Positions 9,538-19,208 of a DNA stretch of 64,000 bases are shown here, in pieces. Positions within the stretch are counted from its first letter, which is position 1, and each line of letters begins with the position of its first letter. The position numbers and the translations under genes were made by a program. This DNA comes from Schizophyllum amplum (taxonomy: Eukaryota; Basidiomycota; Agaricomycetes; Agaricales; Schizophyllaceae): NCBI GenBank assembly GCA_007026445.1, contig VDMD01000051.1, positions 62,001 through 126,000 of the forward strand, written 5' to 3'. The notes beneath the pieces were generated by a model. It searched no databases. It was given only the letters and a program-made list of their open reading frames with translations, and was not told the DNA's origin.

Positions 9538-10852
9538 CTGGGTCTTCCTCGCACCAGATTGCCAATGTCTCTTTGTTCGCGGCCCACCTATCAATGGGCA
9601 GGTTGTCCTAGAGCATGGTGCGCTGCCTGGGCGAGGAAAGATGGAGCGCGCTTTACAAGTGGGTGCGTAGAACATGTCTTATCCGAAAGAAGGATTGCTG
9701 ACGCCTTCTTAGCCCTTACTCACAACCTTCCTCTGTCCGTCTTCAACAACATCGACCACGCCATCAAGAACCCCACTCTCTATCCAGGGGACCCCGACGA
9801 GGATGATCGTTTCCTAGCCTCCCTCAATGACCCGCTGCACAAGCCTAAGCCTAAGGCAAAGAAGGGCAAGAAGCGCCAAAGATCGCCCTCTATCAGCTCT
9901 GACTTGGCTGACGGCCTGGCCGCAGAGACTACTCCCCTTCCCCCTCTCACTGCCTGCCCTGGATAAGGGCAAGGGCAAGGCTCCCGTTATCAACATCTCT
10001 GACAACAAGGACAAGGAGGGCAAGGGTCCCGTCAAGGAGATGATGGAGGGACCGAGGTCTATGGTGACGAGAAGTGGTGAGTCAGTCTCAATAAGCTCCT
10101 TTGCTAGCTCTGACGCAAGGACTGCAGCTTCAACAACGAAGAAGGGGAAGCTGTCCTTGCCAGAGCTGGACGCCTCCTCAGAGGACGAAGACCACCGTCC
10201 TCTGTCCAAGCGTCGCAAGCTAGGGGACTTCGAGGCAGGTGAGTATCCATCACCGTCTACTTGAGTAGAACTCTGACTAGTTCGCCCAGGTTCCTCCTCT
10301 CGGCCCCTTGCCTCAGAAGCTGGCCCTCTTGGTCGTCCCCGTCCTCGTCCTCAACCACGCCCACTCATACGCCGCTACGGCTTCCCCTCCACTTCTCAGT
10401 CAAGAGGCACTGTGCACACCTTGGTGTCTGCCTCTGGCTCCACCCAGCCCCAGCCTTCCACTTTGAGCATCATCCCAGGCCTCTCAACTCCATCAACACA
10501 GCCAACCGCCTCCTCCTCTTCGTCAGCAGCTCTTTTGGGACTTTTGACAGAAGGGACAAAGCAGGAGACACCTAGGGAGGACATGTCTGCATACATCTCA
10601 GACATGGAGCCTGTGGGCCTACCCAGTCTCACCCTATCTCCCAGCCGCAACCCATGGCTTTGAGAGGGCTGTTTGGCGTGACCATTCAGTATTGGTGAGC
10701 GCGAACAAACAGCTTTGTCTTGGACTTCATCTGACCTGTTTCACAGTTCAGAGCTGCTTGGATTCTTTGACTGTACATGCGACCCGACTTGTTTGGTAGG
10801 AACATACTGATTTGGCTTGACTTTCTTGCATATTCATCTCCTCCGCTTCATG

Positions 10853-10993
10853 TGTTGGAATTGGTGTGCTTGGACCGGCCCATTAGGGAAGTCCACCAGA
10901 TTAGGTAGTCATTGTTCCCATTGTACTCTCTCGTCCTGAACCATCACCCTTTGTGTTCGTGTTTGTGTTTGCGCCCCCTCTCTTCACTCAATA
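10853..10993 (+). mobile_element. Solo LTR of the gag-only family with TCATG target duplication
   Basis: A 141-bp sequence starting TGTTGGAATTGGTGTGCTTGG and ending CACTCAATA, the same LTR type as elements 1 to 3 with scattered differences. The flanks are TCATG at 10848-10852 and 10994-10998. No internal sequence remains. Confidence 0.92.
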
Positions 10994-11344
10994 TCATGCC
11001 CTCTCCATGCTTGGCTCCTGCTATACGCCTCTCTTCTGCTTTACGCCCTTCAATGCTACCATGACTGCTTTACCACCACCCTTATCTTACACCCATTTCC
11101 TACGTTACTCCCTCTACAATGCCATGATCCACATTCTCCTTAGATGAGCATTTATGGACTGGACGTTACCTAGTTACCTACTAGACGTTACCTCAGTAAT
11201 GCAGGCCATGATCTTGCAGAGGCCCACAAATGTTATCCTTGGCCTTCTTGCCTTAAAGCCTAGTTCCGAAGCCAAAGCCGAAAGATAATAAGTCACAAAC
11301 ATCTCATTATGAAAAGGCTCATCAAAAATTGCCCCTGGCTGGAA

Positions 11345-11645
11345 AGCTTGAAAGTATCGCCGCAAACTGAGCCACACCTGACGACAACAAAGTGTCGCTA
11401 AGAAGGCCGAGTCCAACAAAGTGTCGCCACAGGAGACCTAGGCCCAAAAGTGTCGCTACAGACTTAGCTGAAGAGTATCGCCACAGCTTTTTAGCTTGAG
11501 CAAAATTAAGATGAAAGTTTCGCCGTCCAAAATAGTTCCGCATATCAAGGAGAAAAGTGTCGAGAGTCATTGCAGCAGAAATTAGTGTCGACTCTGGGAG
11601 GGCACAGAAGTTAAGTGTCGCCGTTTTCATGTAAAGTCTCGCACT
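11345..11645. repeat. Cluster of degenerate AAAGTNTCGC motifs
   Basis: About ten copies of a motif close to AAAGTGTCGCC occur in about 300 bp (near 11351, 11390, 11418, 11449, 11475, 11515, 11554, 11583, 11613 and 11634), spaced about 20-40 bp, in otherwise AT-richer DNA without a supported gene. Spacing and flanks vary, so this is not a simple tandem satellite. Confidence 0.55.
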
Positions 11646-11697
11646 GACTATGCAGTGTACAATACATATTACTTGCAACAAAATTAGCATGAAAGTA

Positions 11698-11850
11698 TGT
11701 TGGAGATAATCACGTGACCTCTGGTTGGTCTAATGATGTCCCAATATCACTAGTAACTATAGACCCGATAGCTCAGTGGTAGAGCATCACTCCCGAGATG
11801 TGGAGGTCCTTGGTTCAAACCCAGGTCGAGTCACTTTGCTTTTCCCAACA
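11698..11850 (+). mobile_element. Short LTR-like unit containing a tRNA-like gene, copy 2
   Basis: A 153-bp unit beginning TGTTGGAGATAATCACGTGA and ending TTTTCCCAACA. It is flanked by the 5-bp duplication AAGTA at 11693-11697 and 11851-11855. It shares with copy 1 the TG...CA tips, the segment just before the tRNA-like part, the tRNA-like part itself and the T-run plus CCCAACA end. The region upstream of the tRNA-like part is about 31 nt longer than in copy 1. Confidence 0.8.
11762..11833 (+). tRNA. tRNA-like cloverleaf inside LTR-like unit, copy 2
   Basis: Folds like copy 1: acceptor GACCCGA with TCGAGTC (one mismatch), D stem GCTC/GAGC, T stem CTTGG/CCAGG, and the same loop CCCGAGA. The anticodon stem is weaker (TCACT/TGTGG). 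A and B boxes are intact. Stem differences from copy 1 mostly keep pairing, for example CCTGG/CCAAG against CTTGG/CCAGG, which suggests the cloverleaf was maintained for a time. Confidence 0.6.
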
Positions 11851-12051
11851 AAGTATTGTAAATGGTCAAAAAAGCGCAAATTAGTCTCGTATATTAAATG
11901 TGCAATGTAACCGCCATACACCACATATTCCGCTTAGTCATCGGCATTTCCCGGTTTGTCTGCCTAGAGCGGCCGCATCCAAGTCTCTCTTGATCTCTGA
12001 CTTGTGTGCTGTCGCTCTAGTCTGATCTGATCCTCTGTTCTACCTCGGACA

Positions 12052-12069
12052 GGTTATGAGCCCTGCGCT
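12052..12069 (+). other. Primer binding site of the copia element (half initiator-tRNA type)
   Basis: GGTTATGAGCCC directly follows the LTR. It is complementary to the anticodon arm of initiator tRNA-Met, whose anticodon is CAU, rather than to its 3' end. Drosophila copia and yeast Ty5 use the same internal half-tRNA priming. The gag-only elements have the same site. Confidence 0.75.
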
Positions 12070-12424
12070 CTAGCCACTCAGATCAAGCAAAAGCGACCTC
12101 CGCACCATATTCGCCGTTGCTGGCGCAATTTCAGCTGCGATTCCCTCCGTTCGGGCGGCAGTCTACGTGCAAGGGTCCCCTCTACCCCTGTGCCGACCCG
12201 CGTTCCGTGAAAATTGCCTGGTCGCCCGCAACAGCTCCGCAAAAAACGCAGTCTCCGATCGGGCCAATCCGGAACCCGTTCTCAAACTCGCCGTCCCGCG
12301 CCCATTTCTCCCCCCGCCCTCCCCGTTCAAGTTCGACGCCTTCCCCCACGTCGTCCCCTACACGTCGCCGTCACCGCCGTCGCGCTAGCCCTACCCGTTC
12401 CCACGCTATTCCCCCGTCATCATC

Positions 12425-13084
12425 ATGGCCCAGCGCGACTCTGATGGGCGCCCCATGCTTACTCGCCTCAACTGGGGCTGGTACGAGCTCGAGATCGAAT
12501 CCTACCTGAGCAGCAAGGGTGTTCTGCGCTATGCAAAGGGGACAGTGATCGAGTTCAAGCCCAAGGACGCCGCCAACCCCACAGAGAGCGAGTATCGCCT
12601 TATAGAGGAGTTCCAGCGCTTCAGGGAGAAGGCTGCTGGCGAGCTGTGGCTCTCCATTGAGGACTCGCTGCGCCCGCAGTTCTCGGCGAAGCGTGGCGAC
12701 CCGGCCGAGCTGCTGAAGGCGCTCAAGGCCAAGTTCCACCTGCAGGTGCCTGGCACGCGTTTTGCCGCGTTCAATGACTTCTTCAACATCGCCTTGGACG
12801 ATCTCGACGTGCCTGCCGCCCTCCAGACGCTGCTCACCCGCATCGATCAGGCGATCGCCCGCGTCCAGTCGCTGCGCCCTGCCGCTGGCTACGACATCAA
12901 CACGATGGACGAGGAGCTGTGCGCCATGGTCGCGCTGCGCGCGCTCGCTACCTCGTCCAACTCGCAGCACGAGACGCTCTACACGTCGCTGCTTGTGGAC
13001 AAGAACATGACGTACTCGACGCTCAAGGACGTCATCGATCGCGAGTTCGCCGCTCGGGGTATGGCGGACAACGCGGACCCCCCT
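12425..13084 (+). CDS. Copia Gag region
   Basis: About 220 residues in one frame from ATG 12425, of the UBN2-like copia Gag type (WGWYELEIESYLSSKG, LLKALKAKFHLQVPGTRFAAF, DEELCAMVALRAL). The frame then shifts by -1 at a C-run (13078-13084) into the protease-integrase frame. No CCHC knuckle is visible between Gag and protease; instead there is a Lys-rich linker containing KKKKNGG. The shift could be programmed or a mutation. Confidence 0.75.
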
Positions 13085-14176
13085 GGAAGCAGCGCGAGGA
13101 GGCCGCCGCCAACGCCGCTAAGGCGCCGAACCAGCGCGGGCAGGGCAAGAAGAAGAAGAACGGCGGCAACGCGGCCAACGCGCAAGCCGCGCCCGCCACT
13201 GACGCGTCCTCGTCGTCGCCCCAGGCCGCCTCTGCTGCGCGTGTCGAGTCTGCTGGTCAGGCAAGCGCTTTCCTTTCATCCACCGCGCTCCGGGAGTGGC
13301 TCCAGTCGAAGGCTGCGGCTAACCTCAACACCGACACAGGTGCCTCTCTACACATGACGCCCCGGCGGGATTGGTTTGTCACCTACTCGCCGCATTGCGT
13401 GCCCGTTCGCCTAGCGAACGGCACGATCGTCTATTCAGCGGGCATCGGGTCGGTGCAGTTTCAGCCGGTGGATGAGGAGAAGAAGCTGCAGCCTATCGTG
13501 TTCTTTGATGTCCTCCATGTCCCCCTCCTTACATCGAATCTATTGTCCATCTACCACCTCACTGCGCACAAGGGGTACGAGGTTCAGATTAAGGATAAGC
13601 GCGTCGCATTCTACCGTGCCGGGACGCTCGTCTGCACTGCTACAGTCGACGAGTCCAACACGGGCTACCTGGATGGTCACGTTGTTGCGCCGCCTCCGCC
13701 GCGCAACGCGTATGCTGCCACTACGACGCTGCCGCTCGACGCGTCGCTCTGGCATCGCCGCTTCGGACACGTCAACCACGGCGACATCGGCAAGCTGCGC
13801 AGTCGCAAGCTCGTCAAGGGCATGCGCTTCGACACCTTCAACGCGCCTGACCCGATCTGCGAGCCGTGTATCATGGGGAAGCAGACTCGGAAGGCAGTTC
13901 CGCGCGGTCCGGGAGAGCGCGCAACGCGGCGTCTCGAGCTCGTTCACACGGACTTGAAGGGACCGATGCCTGTGGCAACAAAGGAGGGATACCGCTACTG
14001 GATCACCTTCATTGATGACAAGGAGCGCTGGCGGACGGTGGTCTACCTGAAGAAGAAGAGCGATACTTGGGCCGCTATTTGCGCGTTCAAGGCGGCTGCT
14101 GAGATTGAGACGGGCGAGCGGTTGGAGGTGATGCGCTGCGATGCCGGTGGCGAGTACATCACCAAGGCGATGTTGG

Positions 14177-15739
14177 TGTTGGGATTGGTGTGCTTGGACC
14201 GGCCCAATGGGGAAGTCCGCCGGATTAGGTAGTCATTGTTCCCATTGTACTCTCTCGTCCTGAACCATCATCATTTGTGTTCGTGTTCGTGTCTGTGCCG
14301 CTTTCTTCACTCAATAGGTTATGAGCCCCGCGCTCTAGCTGATCTAAACCTCAAAAACAATCTCTCTGCTTGCTCTAAACCCTCAGAAAACCCCTACAAA
14401 AATTTCCTCTTATCTGATCACCCTCTATCGGCTCATCCACGATGTCCCTCATCTCTGCTGTCCTCTCCAGGGGTCTGGAGCGTATCCCTGACCTTGCGGG
14501 AGAGTCCGATTGGCACTCCTTCAAGGAGCAGATGTCGCGCTTCTTCCGCGCTGCTCAGGCCGACTATGTCACCTCTGACCCTGCTGCTGCGGTGCCTGAC
14601 CCCAAGAAGCCCCTCGATGCTGAGCTTGAGTGGCTGCTCTACACCAAGCTCAGTCCCGACGCCGCTGCGCTGGTCAAGGACTGCGAAGGGGCAAAGGCGA
14701 TCTGGAAGGTGCTGAAGGAGAAGTACGAGAAGCCCACTCCCTGGAAGCGCATGCATGCTCGCAAGGCCTTCCAGCAGTGCCGCCATGACCCCTCTCACCC
14801 CATCGAGACGCACATTGCCAACGTCAAGGCGCAGAAGGCCATCCTCACCGGCCTGGGCGTCACTGTCTCTGATGACGAGGTCATGGACGTCATCCTCATC
14901 AACCTGGATGACTCCTTCGATCAGATACGTATCAACATCCTCTCCCAGACCGCCCTCACCCTCGACACCGCCATTAACATGCTCACCTCGAACTCTGGCG
15001 CGGCATTCAGTGTCAAGCAGGAGGAGTTCATCCCTTCGCTTGCGGGGAATGCCGCTCGTGTTGGCCGCGGTCGCCAGGAGCAGGAGGGTCTGTTGGACGG
15101 GCGCCAGAATGACCCCAGCACATTCTGGCTGGACGACAAGGGGTATCGCTGGTGCAACGTCAACAGCAGGGACTGTCACCGCTGTGGGCGTTCCGGGCAT
15201 ATCGCCGCCTTCTGCATGTTCGCCATGCCCGAGGCGATCAGGCAGAAGATCTCGGACAAGGTGCATCTCAATGCGAACATGGTCGCCTCGCTCGCGGAGC
15301 TTGACGCGGAGGTTGAGCAGGACTACCAGGTGGATCAGGCTTATGGCGCGTATGTCGTTCCTGCTCGTCGGTCGTCCCCCTCCCCTCCTTCTTCACCGCG
15401 TCTCGCTTCCCCCGCCCCTTCGTCCTCGGCCACCGCTTCTGTCCGCCAGGGTCGTGCCCCTCGTTCCTCCAGGAATGCGCCGAAGATGATTCTCTTCTCG
15501 TGATGGATATAGGAGGATGCACATTTGGTGGGAGTTGCAGGATTAGGTGGGAGCTTGATTAGGTGGGAGTTCTTTTGCGGTCCGGCGCACAGGTGGGAGT
15601 GTTGGGATTGGTGTGCTTGGACCGGCCCAATGGGGAAGTCCGCCGGATTAGGTAGTCATTGTTCCCATTGTACTCTCTCGTCCTGAACCATCATCATTTG
15701 TGTTCGTGTTCGTGTCTGTGCCGCTTTCTTCACTCAATA
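14177..15739 (+). mobile_element. Gag-only LTR element 3, complete, inside copia integrase
   Basis: A 1,563-bp element with 140-bp LTRs at 14177-14316 and 15600-15739 that I read as identical, indicating a recent insertion. The target duplication is GTTGG at 14172-14176 and 15740-15744. The primer site GGTTATGAGCCC starts at 14317. Between the gag stop and the 3' LTR, the purine tract GGTGGGAG is repeated four times (15527, 15546, 15562 and 15592), the last copy directly abutting the LTR. No enzymatic domain is encoded. Confidence 0.95.
14442..15503 (+). CDS. Gag polyprotein of gag-only element 3
   Basis: An intact 353-residue Gag, nearly identical to the copy at 4798-5859: UBN2-like capsid region, CCHC knuckle CHRCGRSGHIAAFC near residue 245, Ser/Pro/Arg-rich tail ending KMILFS. 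It is transcribed in the same direction as the host copia. The intact frame and identical LTRs suggest this subfamily was active recently. Any reverse transcription or integration must use pol proteins supplied in trans. Confidence 0.92.
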   Translation: MSLISAVLSRGLERIPDLAGESDWHSFKEQMSRFFRAAQADYVTSDPAAAVPDPKKPLDAELEWLLYTKLSPDAAALVKDCEGAKAIWKVLKEKYEKPTPWKRMHARKAFQQCRHDPSHPIETHIANVKAQKAILTGLGVTVSDDEVMDVILINLDDSFDQIRINILSQTALTLDTAINMLTSNSGAAFSVKQEEFIPSLAGNAARVGRGRQEQEGLLDGRQNDPSTFWLDDKGYRWCNVNSRDCHRCGRSGHIAAFCMFAMPEAIRQKISDKVHLNANMVASLAELDAEVEQDYQVDQAYGAYVVPARRSSPSPPSSPRLASPAPSSSATASVRQGRAPRSSRNAPKMILFS

Positions 15740-17253
15740 GTTGGAGCAGGCGCGTCGTGAGGGGTGGCGACTCGAGCTCACTGAGCCAGATGAGCCGCAT
15801 CAGAACGGCGTTGCAGAGCGAGCTAATCTGACTCTAGCGAACGCGGCTAGCTCTATGCTGTGGGAAGCGAAGCTGCCGCCCTCGTTCTGGGCCCATGCCG
15901 TCTCTGCCTTCAACCACGTCGATAACCGCGCCCCTACGTCCTCGCTACCGCCAGACAAGACACCCTACATCAGCTGGAAGCGCAAGAAGCCGGATGTCTC
16001 GTACTTCCGCGTCTTTGGCTGCCTTGCCTACGTCCTGGTGAAGAAGCGACACCGGCGCGCGCTCGAGCCGCACTCGCAGAAGTGCATCTTCATTGGCTAC
16101 CCGCCCGGCACCAAGGCCTGGCTCTTCTGGAACCCGGCGACCCAGAAGACGCTCATCTCCTCGCACGCCGCCTTTGACGAGCGCTACATGCCGGGGAACT
16201 CTACCAAGAGTATAAACTTGATTACTGCGTCGCTCCTGGACAGAGGTGAGGGACCACCGGACTTTGGGGATGCCGCAGATCAAGGGGGTGATGGGGAATC
16301 GCCTCCTAATCGCGAGTCTGACGATAGCGATGATGACACTGTCTATGATCTGCCGCCTCCCCCATCCGGTCAGCCCGATCCTCCTGGTTCACAGTTGCAG
16401 ACGCCACCACCCACATCGCCCATCCGCGCGCCTACCGCGCCGCCTAGCGCACCTGTGCCTGAGCCGCAAGCGCCGCGTTCTGTACGAGTTGGGGGACCCA
16501 GCCTGCTGCTTCAGCGCGGTCGCCAGAAGGAGCAGCAGGAGAAGGTGCAGCGCCAGAAGGCCGTTCGCCGCCGTTCGCCGTCGCCCGAGGCACCGCCTAA
16601 TCGCGGGGAGGTGCCCGAGTGGCTGGCAGACCCGCCGGGACCGCCGACCGACCCATTTGCAGGCCCATCGCGTTCCAGTGCGCCAGAGCGCGCCACGCTT
16701 CAACATGAGCGAGCGCGCATTGCAGGAGCGCGCTATGCGGCCACCCGCACCACCACCGCCTAGCCGTTGGGCTAGCGGTCCACCCGTTGTGTCGCCCAAC
16801 CGCTATGGGCCGCTTCAAGCGAGTATAGAGGAGGTAGAGGAGAAGGAGCAGGAGCGGGGAGATGGAGAAGGAGACACCCCCCGTGGAGCATGACTCCGGG
16901 AGCGGCAGTGACGATGAACTGCTGTTGAAGGACACACCGCCGTGCCCGGAGAGCATGCCATGCAGGCCGGACTCGACTACGTCTTTGATGGAGTGCAGGA
17001 GGAGCAGTGGTCAGTCGAGCAGGGCCTGGATTACGCTTACTCGTCCGTTGTCCCAGCAGATGCGCAGCAGACCGAGCCGAGGACGTTCGCAGAGGCGCTG
17101 CGCCGCCCCGACCGGTCGAAGTGGATCGACGCTGTGTTTGACGAGATGCAGGCGCTGATTGACAACGGCACGTTCGAGCTCGTCCAGCTCCCGCCCGGTG
17201 CACGCGCTATTGGCAGTCGGTGGGTCTTCAAGGTCAAGCGCAAGGCTGACGTT

Positions 17254-18936
17254 CTATAGAGCGCTACAAGGCGCGCTGCGTCGCCCAGGGCTTCTCGCAG
17301 CGCCCCGGCTTCGAGTACACCGAGACCTTCGCCCCCACGCCGAAGTGGTCCGCCATCCGCGCCATCCTCGCCCTCGCCGCCATTGAAGACCTCGTCCTCT
17401 ACTCGGTCGACATCAGCAACGCGTTCCTGAACGGCTGGCTTGACGAGGAGATCTACATGCGCCAGCCGCCCGGCTTCGAGATGCGCAACAAGGACTACGT
17501 CTGGCGCCTCAAGAAGTCGCTGTACGGGCTGAAGCAGGTGAGTCATGTTTGGCATGAGACGCTGAACAAGGTTCTGTGCGACATGGGTTTCACGCGCATC
17601 CTCTGCGACCACAGCGTGTGGGTGTTTGGACGCGATGAGGCGCGCATCGTCATTCCTGTCTTTGTTGATGATATGACGATTGCAGCCAAGACGGACGCGC
17701 AGGCACAGGAGATCATTGAAGAGCTGAAGAAGCACTTCAAGCTGCGCGAGCTCGGTCCTACCTCATGGCTCCTAGGCGTCGAGATCCAGCGCGAGCGTTC
17801 GCAGCGCAAGCTCTCGCTCTCCCAGCGCCAGTACTGCGTCGACATCCTTGAGCGCTACGGTATGGCAGACTGCAAACCCGTCGTCTCTCCGCTTGATCAG
17901 GCGGTGAAGCTGACCGCTGATGACGCTCCCAAGACGCCAGAGGACATTGACTTCATGTCCTCTCGCTCTGCAGAGTACGTGTCTGCCGTTGGCGCCGTTG
18001 CCTGGCTCGCCATCGCCACTCGTCCTGACCTCGCCTATCCCGTCTCTGTCCTCGCGCGTCATACCGGCCATCCCGGGCGCAAGCACTGGCAGGCGCTGCA
18101 GCGCGTCTTCCGCTACATCAAGGGCACGCTTGATATCAAGCTGACCTACGATGGCAACGCCGTTGGTGCGCGCTCGGAGCTCTTCTACACCTACACGGAC
18201 GCGGATCATGGCGGGAACCCGGACAACGGCAGGTCTACCAGCGGCCACATCATCATGATGGCGGGGGCACCGGTCTCTTGGGCGAGCAAGCTGCAGACCA
18301 TTGTCATGTTGGAAGGGGTGACCGAGCACGTCTCGCGTTATCCCTGGTTTTGGTATATCTTCGCGCTTTTCCGATCACGTGACCGCGTCTATCTCACATG
18401 ACCCACCCGACTGTATAGTACACCGGCGAATGCCGAGACTCGTCGCTCCTAGAGCGGACACAACCAAGTCTCTATCACTGACTTGGTTGCTACCGCTCTA
18501 GGTGCGTAGCTACACGTTTTACTCGCTTGAATACATCACTGACTTGGTTGCTACCGCTCTAGTTGACTTAGTTCTGCGCTGTGAACATGTCGCGCTCTCC
18601 ACCACAGAGGCCGAGTACGTTGCAGCCGTGTCTGCCGGGCAGGAGATGTTGTGGATGCGCCATTTCCTCACCGAGTTGGGCTACTCGGTCAAGGACGCGC
18701 CCTCTACGCTCTACATCGACAACAACTCCGCTCTGCAGGTGGCGTGCAATCCAGAGCATCATGGGCGCATGAAGCATCTGGACCTGCGCTTCTACTGGCT
18801 GCGCGACGAGGTGCACAAGGGGTCGATCTGTCTTGTCCATCTGGCCACGGAGAACATGCCAGCTGACATGCTGACCAAGGCTTTGGGCCGGTCTAAGCTG
18901 CAGCATATGGTGGGGCTGACTGGTCTAGTGCGCTAG
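17254..18936 (+). pseudogene. Copia reverse transcriptase C-terminal part and RNase H, interrupted
   Basis: After a one-base frameshift near 17251-17254 the RT resumes as IERYKARCVAQGFSQ (my reading of the shifted frame), followed by LYSVDISNAFLNG, RQPPGF and LYGLKQ. The catalytic FVDDM box is at 17661-17675. RNase H begins near YTDADHGGNPDNGRSTSG and is cut at SWASKLQTIV by a solo LTR (18307-18587). It resumes at ALSTTEAEYVA and continues through LYIDNNSA and KHLDLRFYWLRDEV to MLTKALGRSK, ending at 18936. All these motifs are typical of Ty1/copia. Confidence 0.9.
18307..18587 (+). mobile_element. Solo LTR of another family in copia RNase H
   Basis: A 281-bp sequence beginning TGTTGGAAGGGG and ending GTGAACA. 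The flanks are TGTCA (18302-18306) and TGTCG (18588-18592), a 5-bp duplication with one difference. Removing it restores the RNase H reading frame. It contains two copies of a segment ending in ACTTGGTTGCTACCGCTCTAG about 60 bp apart. The sequence is not closely similar to the gag-only LTRs beyond the tips. Confidence 0.8.
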
Positions 18937-18961
18937 GTGGGCGTGCTAGATCAAGGGGGTG

Positions 18962-19208
18962 TGTTGGGATTGGTGTTCTAGCACGCTCTCGTGCTTATGG
19001 TATTTTTCTCCGATTTTCCCTGATTTTTCCCATGCCGTTATCGCTACTTATGCGCGCACTACGCCTTACGCTGTGCGCCACATATTCCGCTTAGTCATCG
19101 GCATTTCCCGGTCTGTCTGCCTAGAGCGGCCGCATCCAAGTCTCGCTTCATCTCTGACTTGTTTGCTGTTGCTCTAGTCTGATCTGATCCTCTGTTCTAC
19201 CTCGGATA
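18962..19208 (+). mobile_element. 3' LTR of the copia element
   Basis: A 247-bp sequence starting TGTTGGGATTGGTGTTC and ending CTCGGATA. From about 19079 on it matches the surviving part of the 5' LTR (11921-12051). Its first 15 bases are the same as the start of the gag-only LTR. Confidence 0.88.

Larger units (their letters stand above)
9246..10663 (+). pseudogene. Uncharacterised spliced gene, interrupted by a tRNA-bearing LTR-like unit
   Basis: I do not recognise the product. Coding is supported by consistent splicing: introns at 9663-9712 and 10239-10289 have good donors and acceptors and restore the frame. An acidic, Glu-rich frame around 9055-9160 may be an earlier exon, so the true start is uncertain. 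The protein has a charged N-terminus, then Lys-rich basic patches (KKGKKRQRSPS, KRRKLGDFEAG), then a Ser/Thr/Pro-rich tail, suggesting a nuclear protein. A 123-bp LTR-like unit plus a 5-bp duplication interrupts it at 9415-9542; without these the frame reads straight through (EPHHW-VFLAPDCQC). A further one-base shift lies near 9935-9960. It may be a gene carried in repeats or a host gene. Confidence 0.5.
13085..17242 (+). pseudogene. Copia protease, integrase and N-terminal RT, interrupted
   Basis: The retropepsin motif NTDTGASLHM lies near 13333. The GAG-pre-integrase zinc module follows, with WHRRFGHVNH and CEPC. The integrase core starts at LELVHTDLKG (first D) and continues to MRCDAGGEY (second D), where a gag-only element has inserted at 14177. 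The core resumes at 15741 with QNGVAERANLT (the catalytic E). The GKE/SHAAFDE-type C-terminal region and a Pro/Ser-rich linker follow, with frame changes around 16740-16940. The RT begins at KWIDAVFDEMQALIDNGTFELVQLP. The reading frame is continuous across the insertion when that element and one copy of GTTGG are removed. Confidence 0.88.
11921..19208 (+). mobile_element. Ty1/copia retrotransposon, decayed and carrying two later insertions
   Basis: The 5' LTR is truncated (11921-12051, ending CGGACA). The primer site GGTTATGAGCCC follows directly at 12052. Gag, protease, integrase, reverse transcriptase and RNase H are present in the copia order. A purine-rich tract (AAGGGGGTG) precedes the complete 3' LTR at 18962-19208 (247 bp). 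A gag-only element interrupts the integrase (14177-15739) and a solo LTR interrupts the RNase H (18307-18587). Several frameshifts show it is no longer autonomous. Without the insertions it would be about 5.4 kb. Confidence 0.92.
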
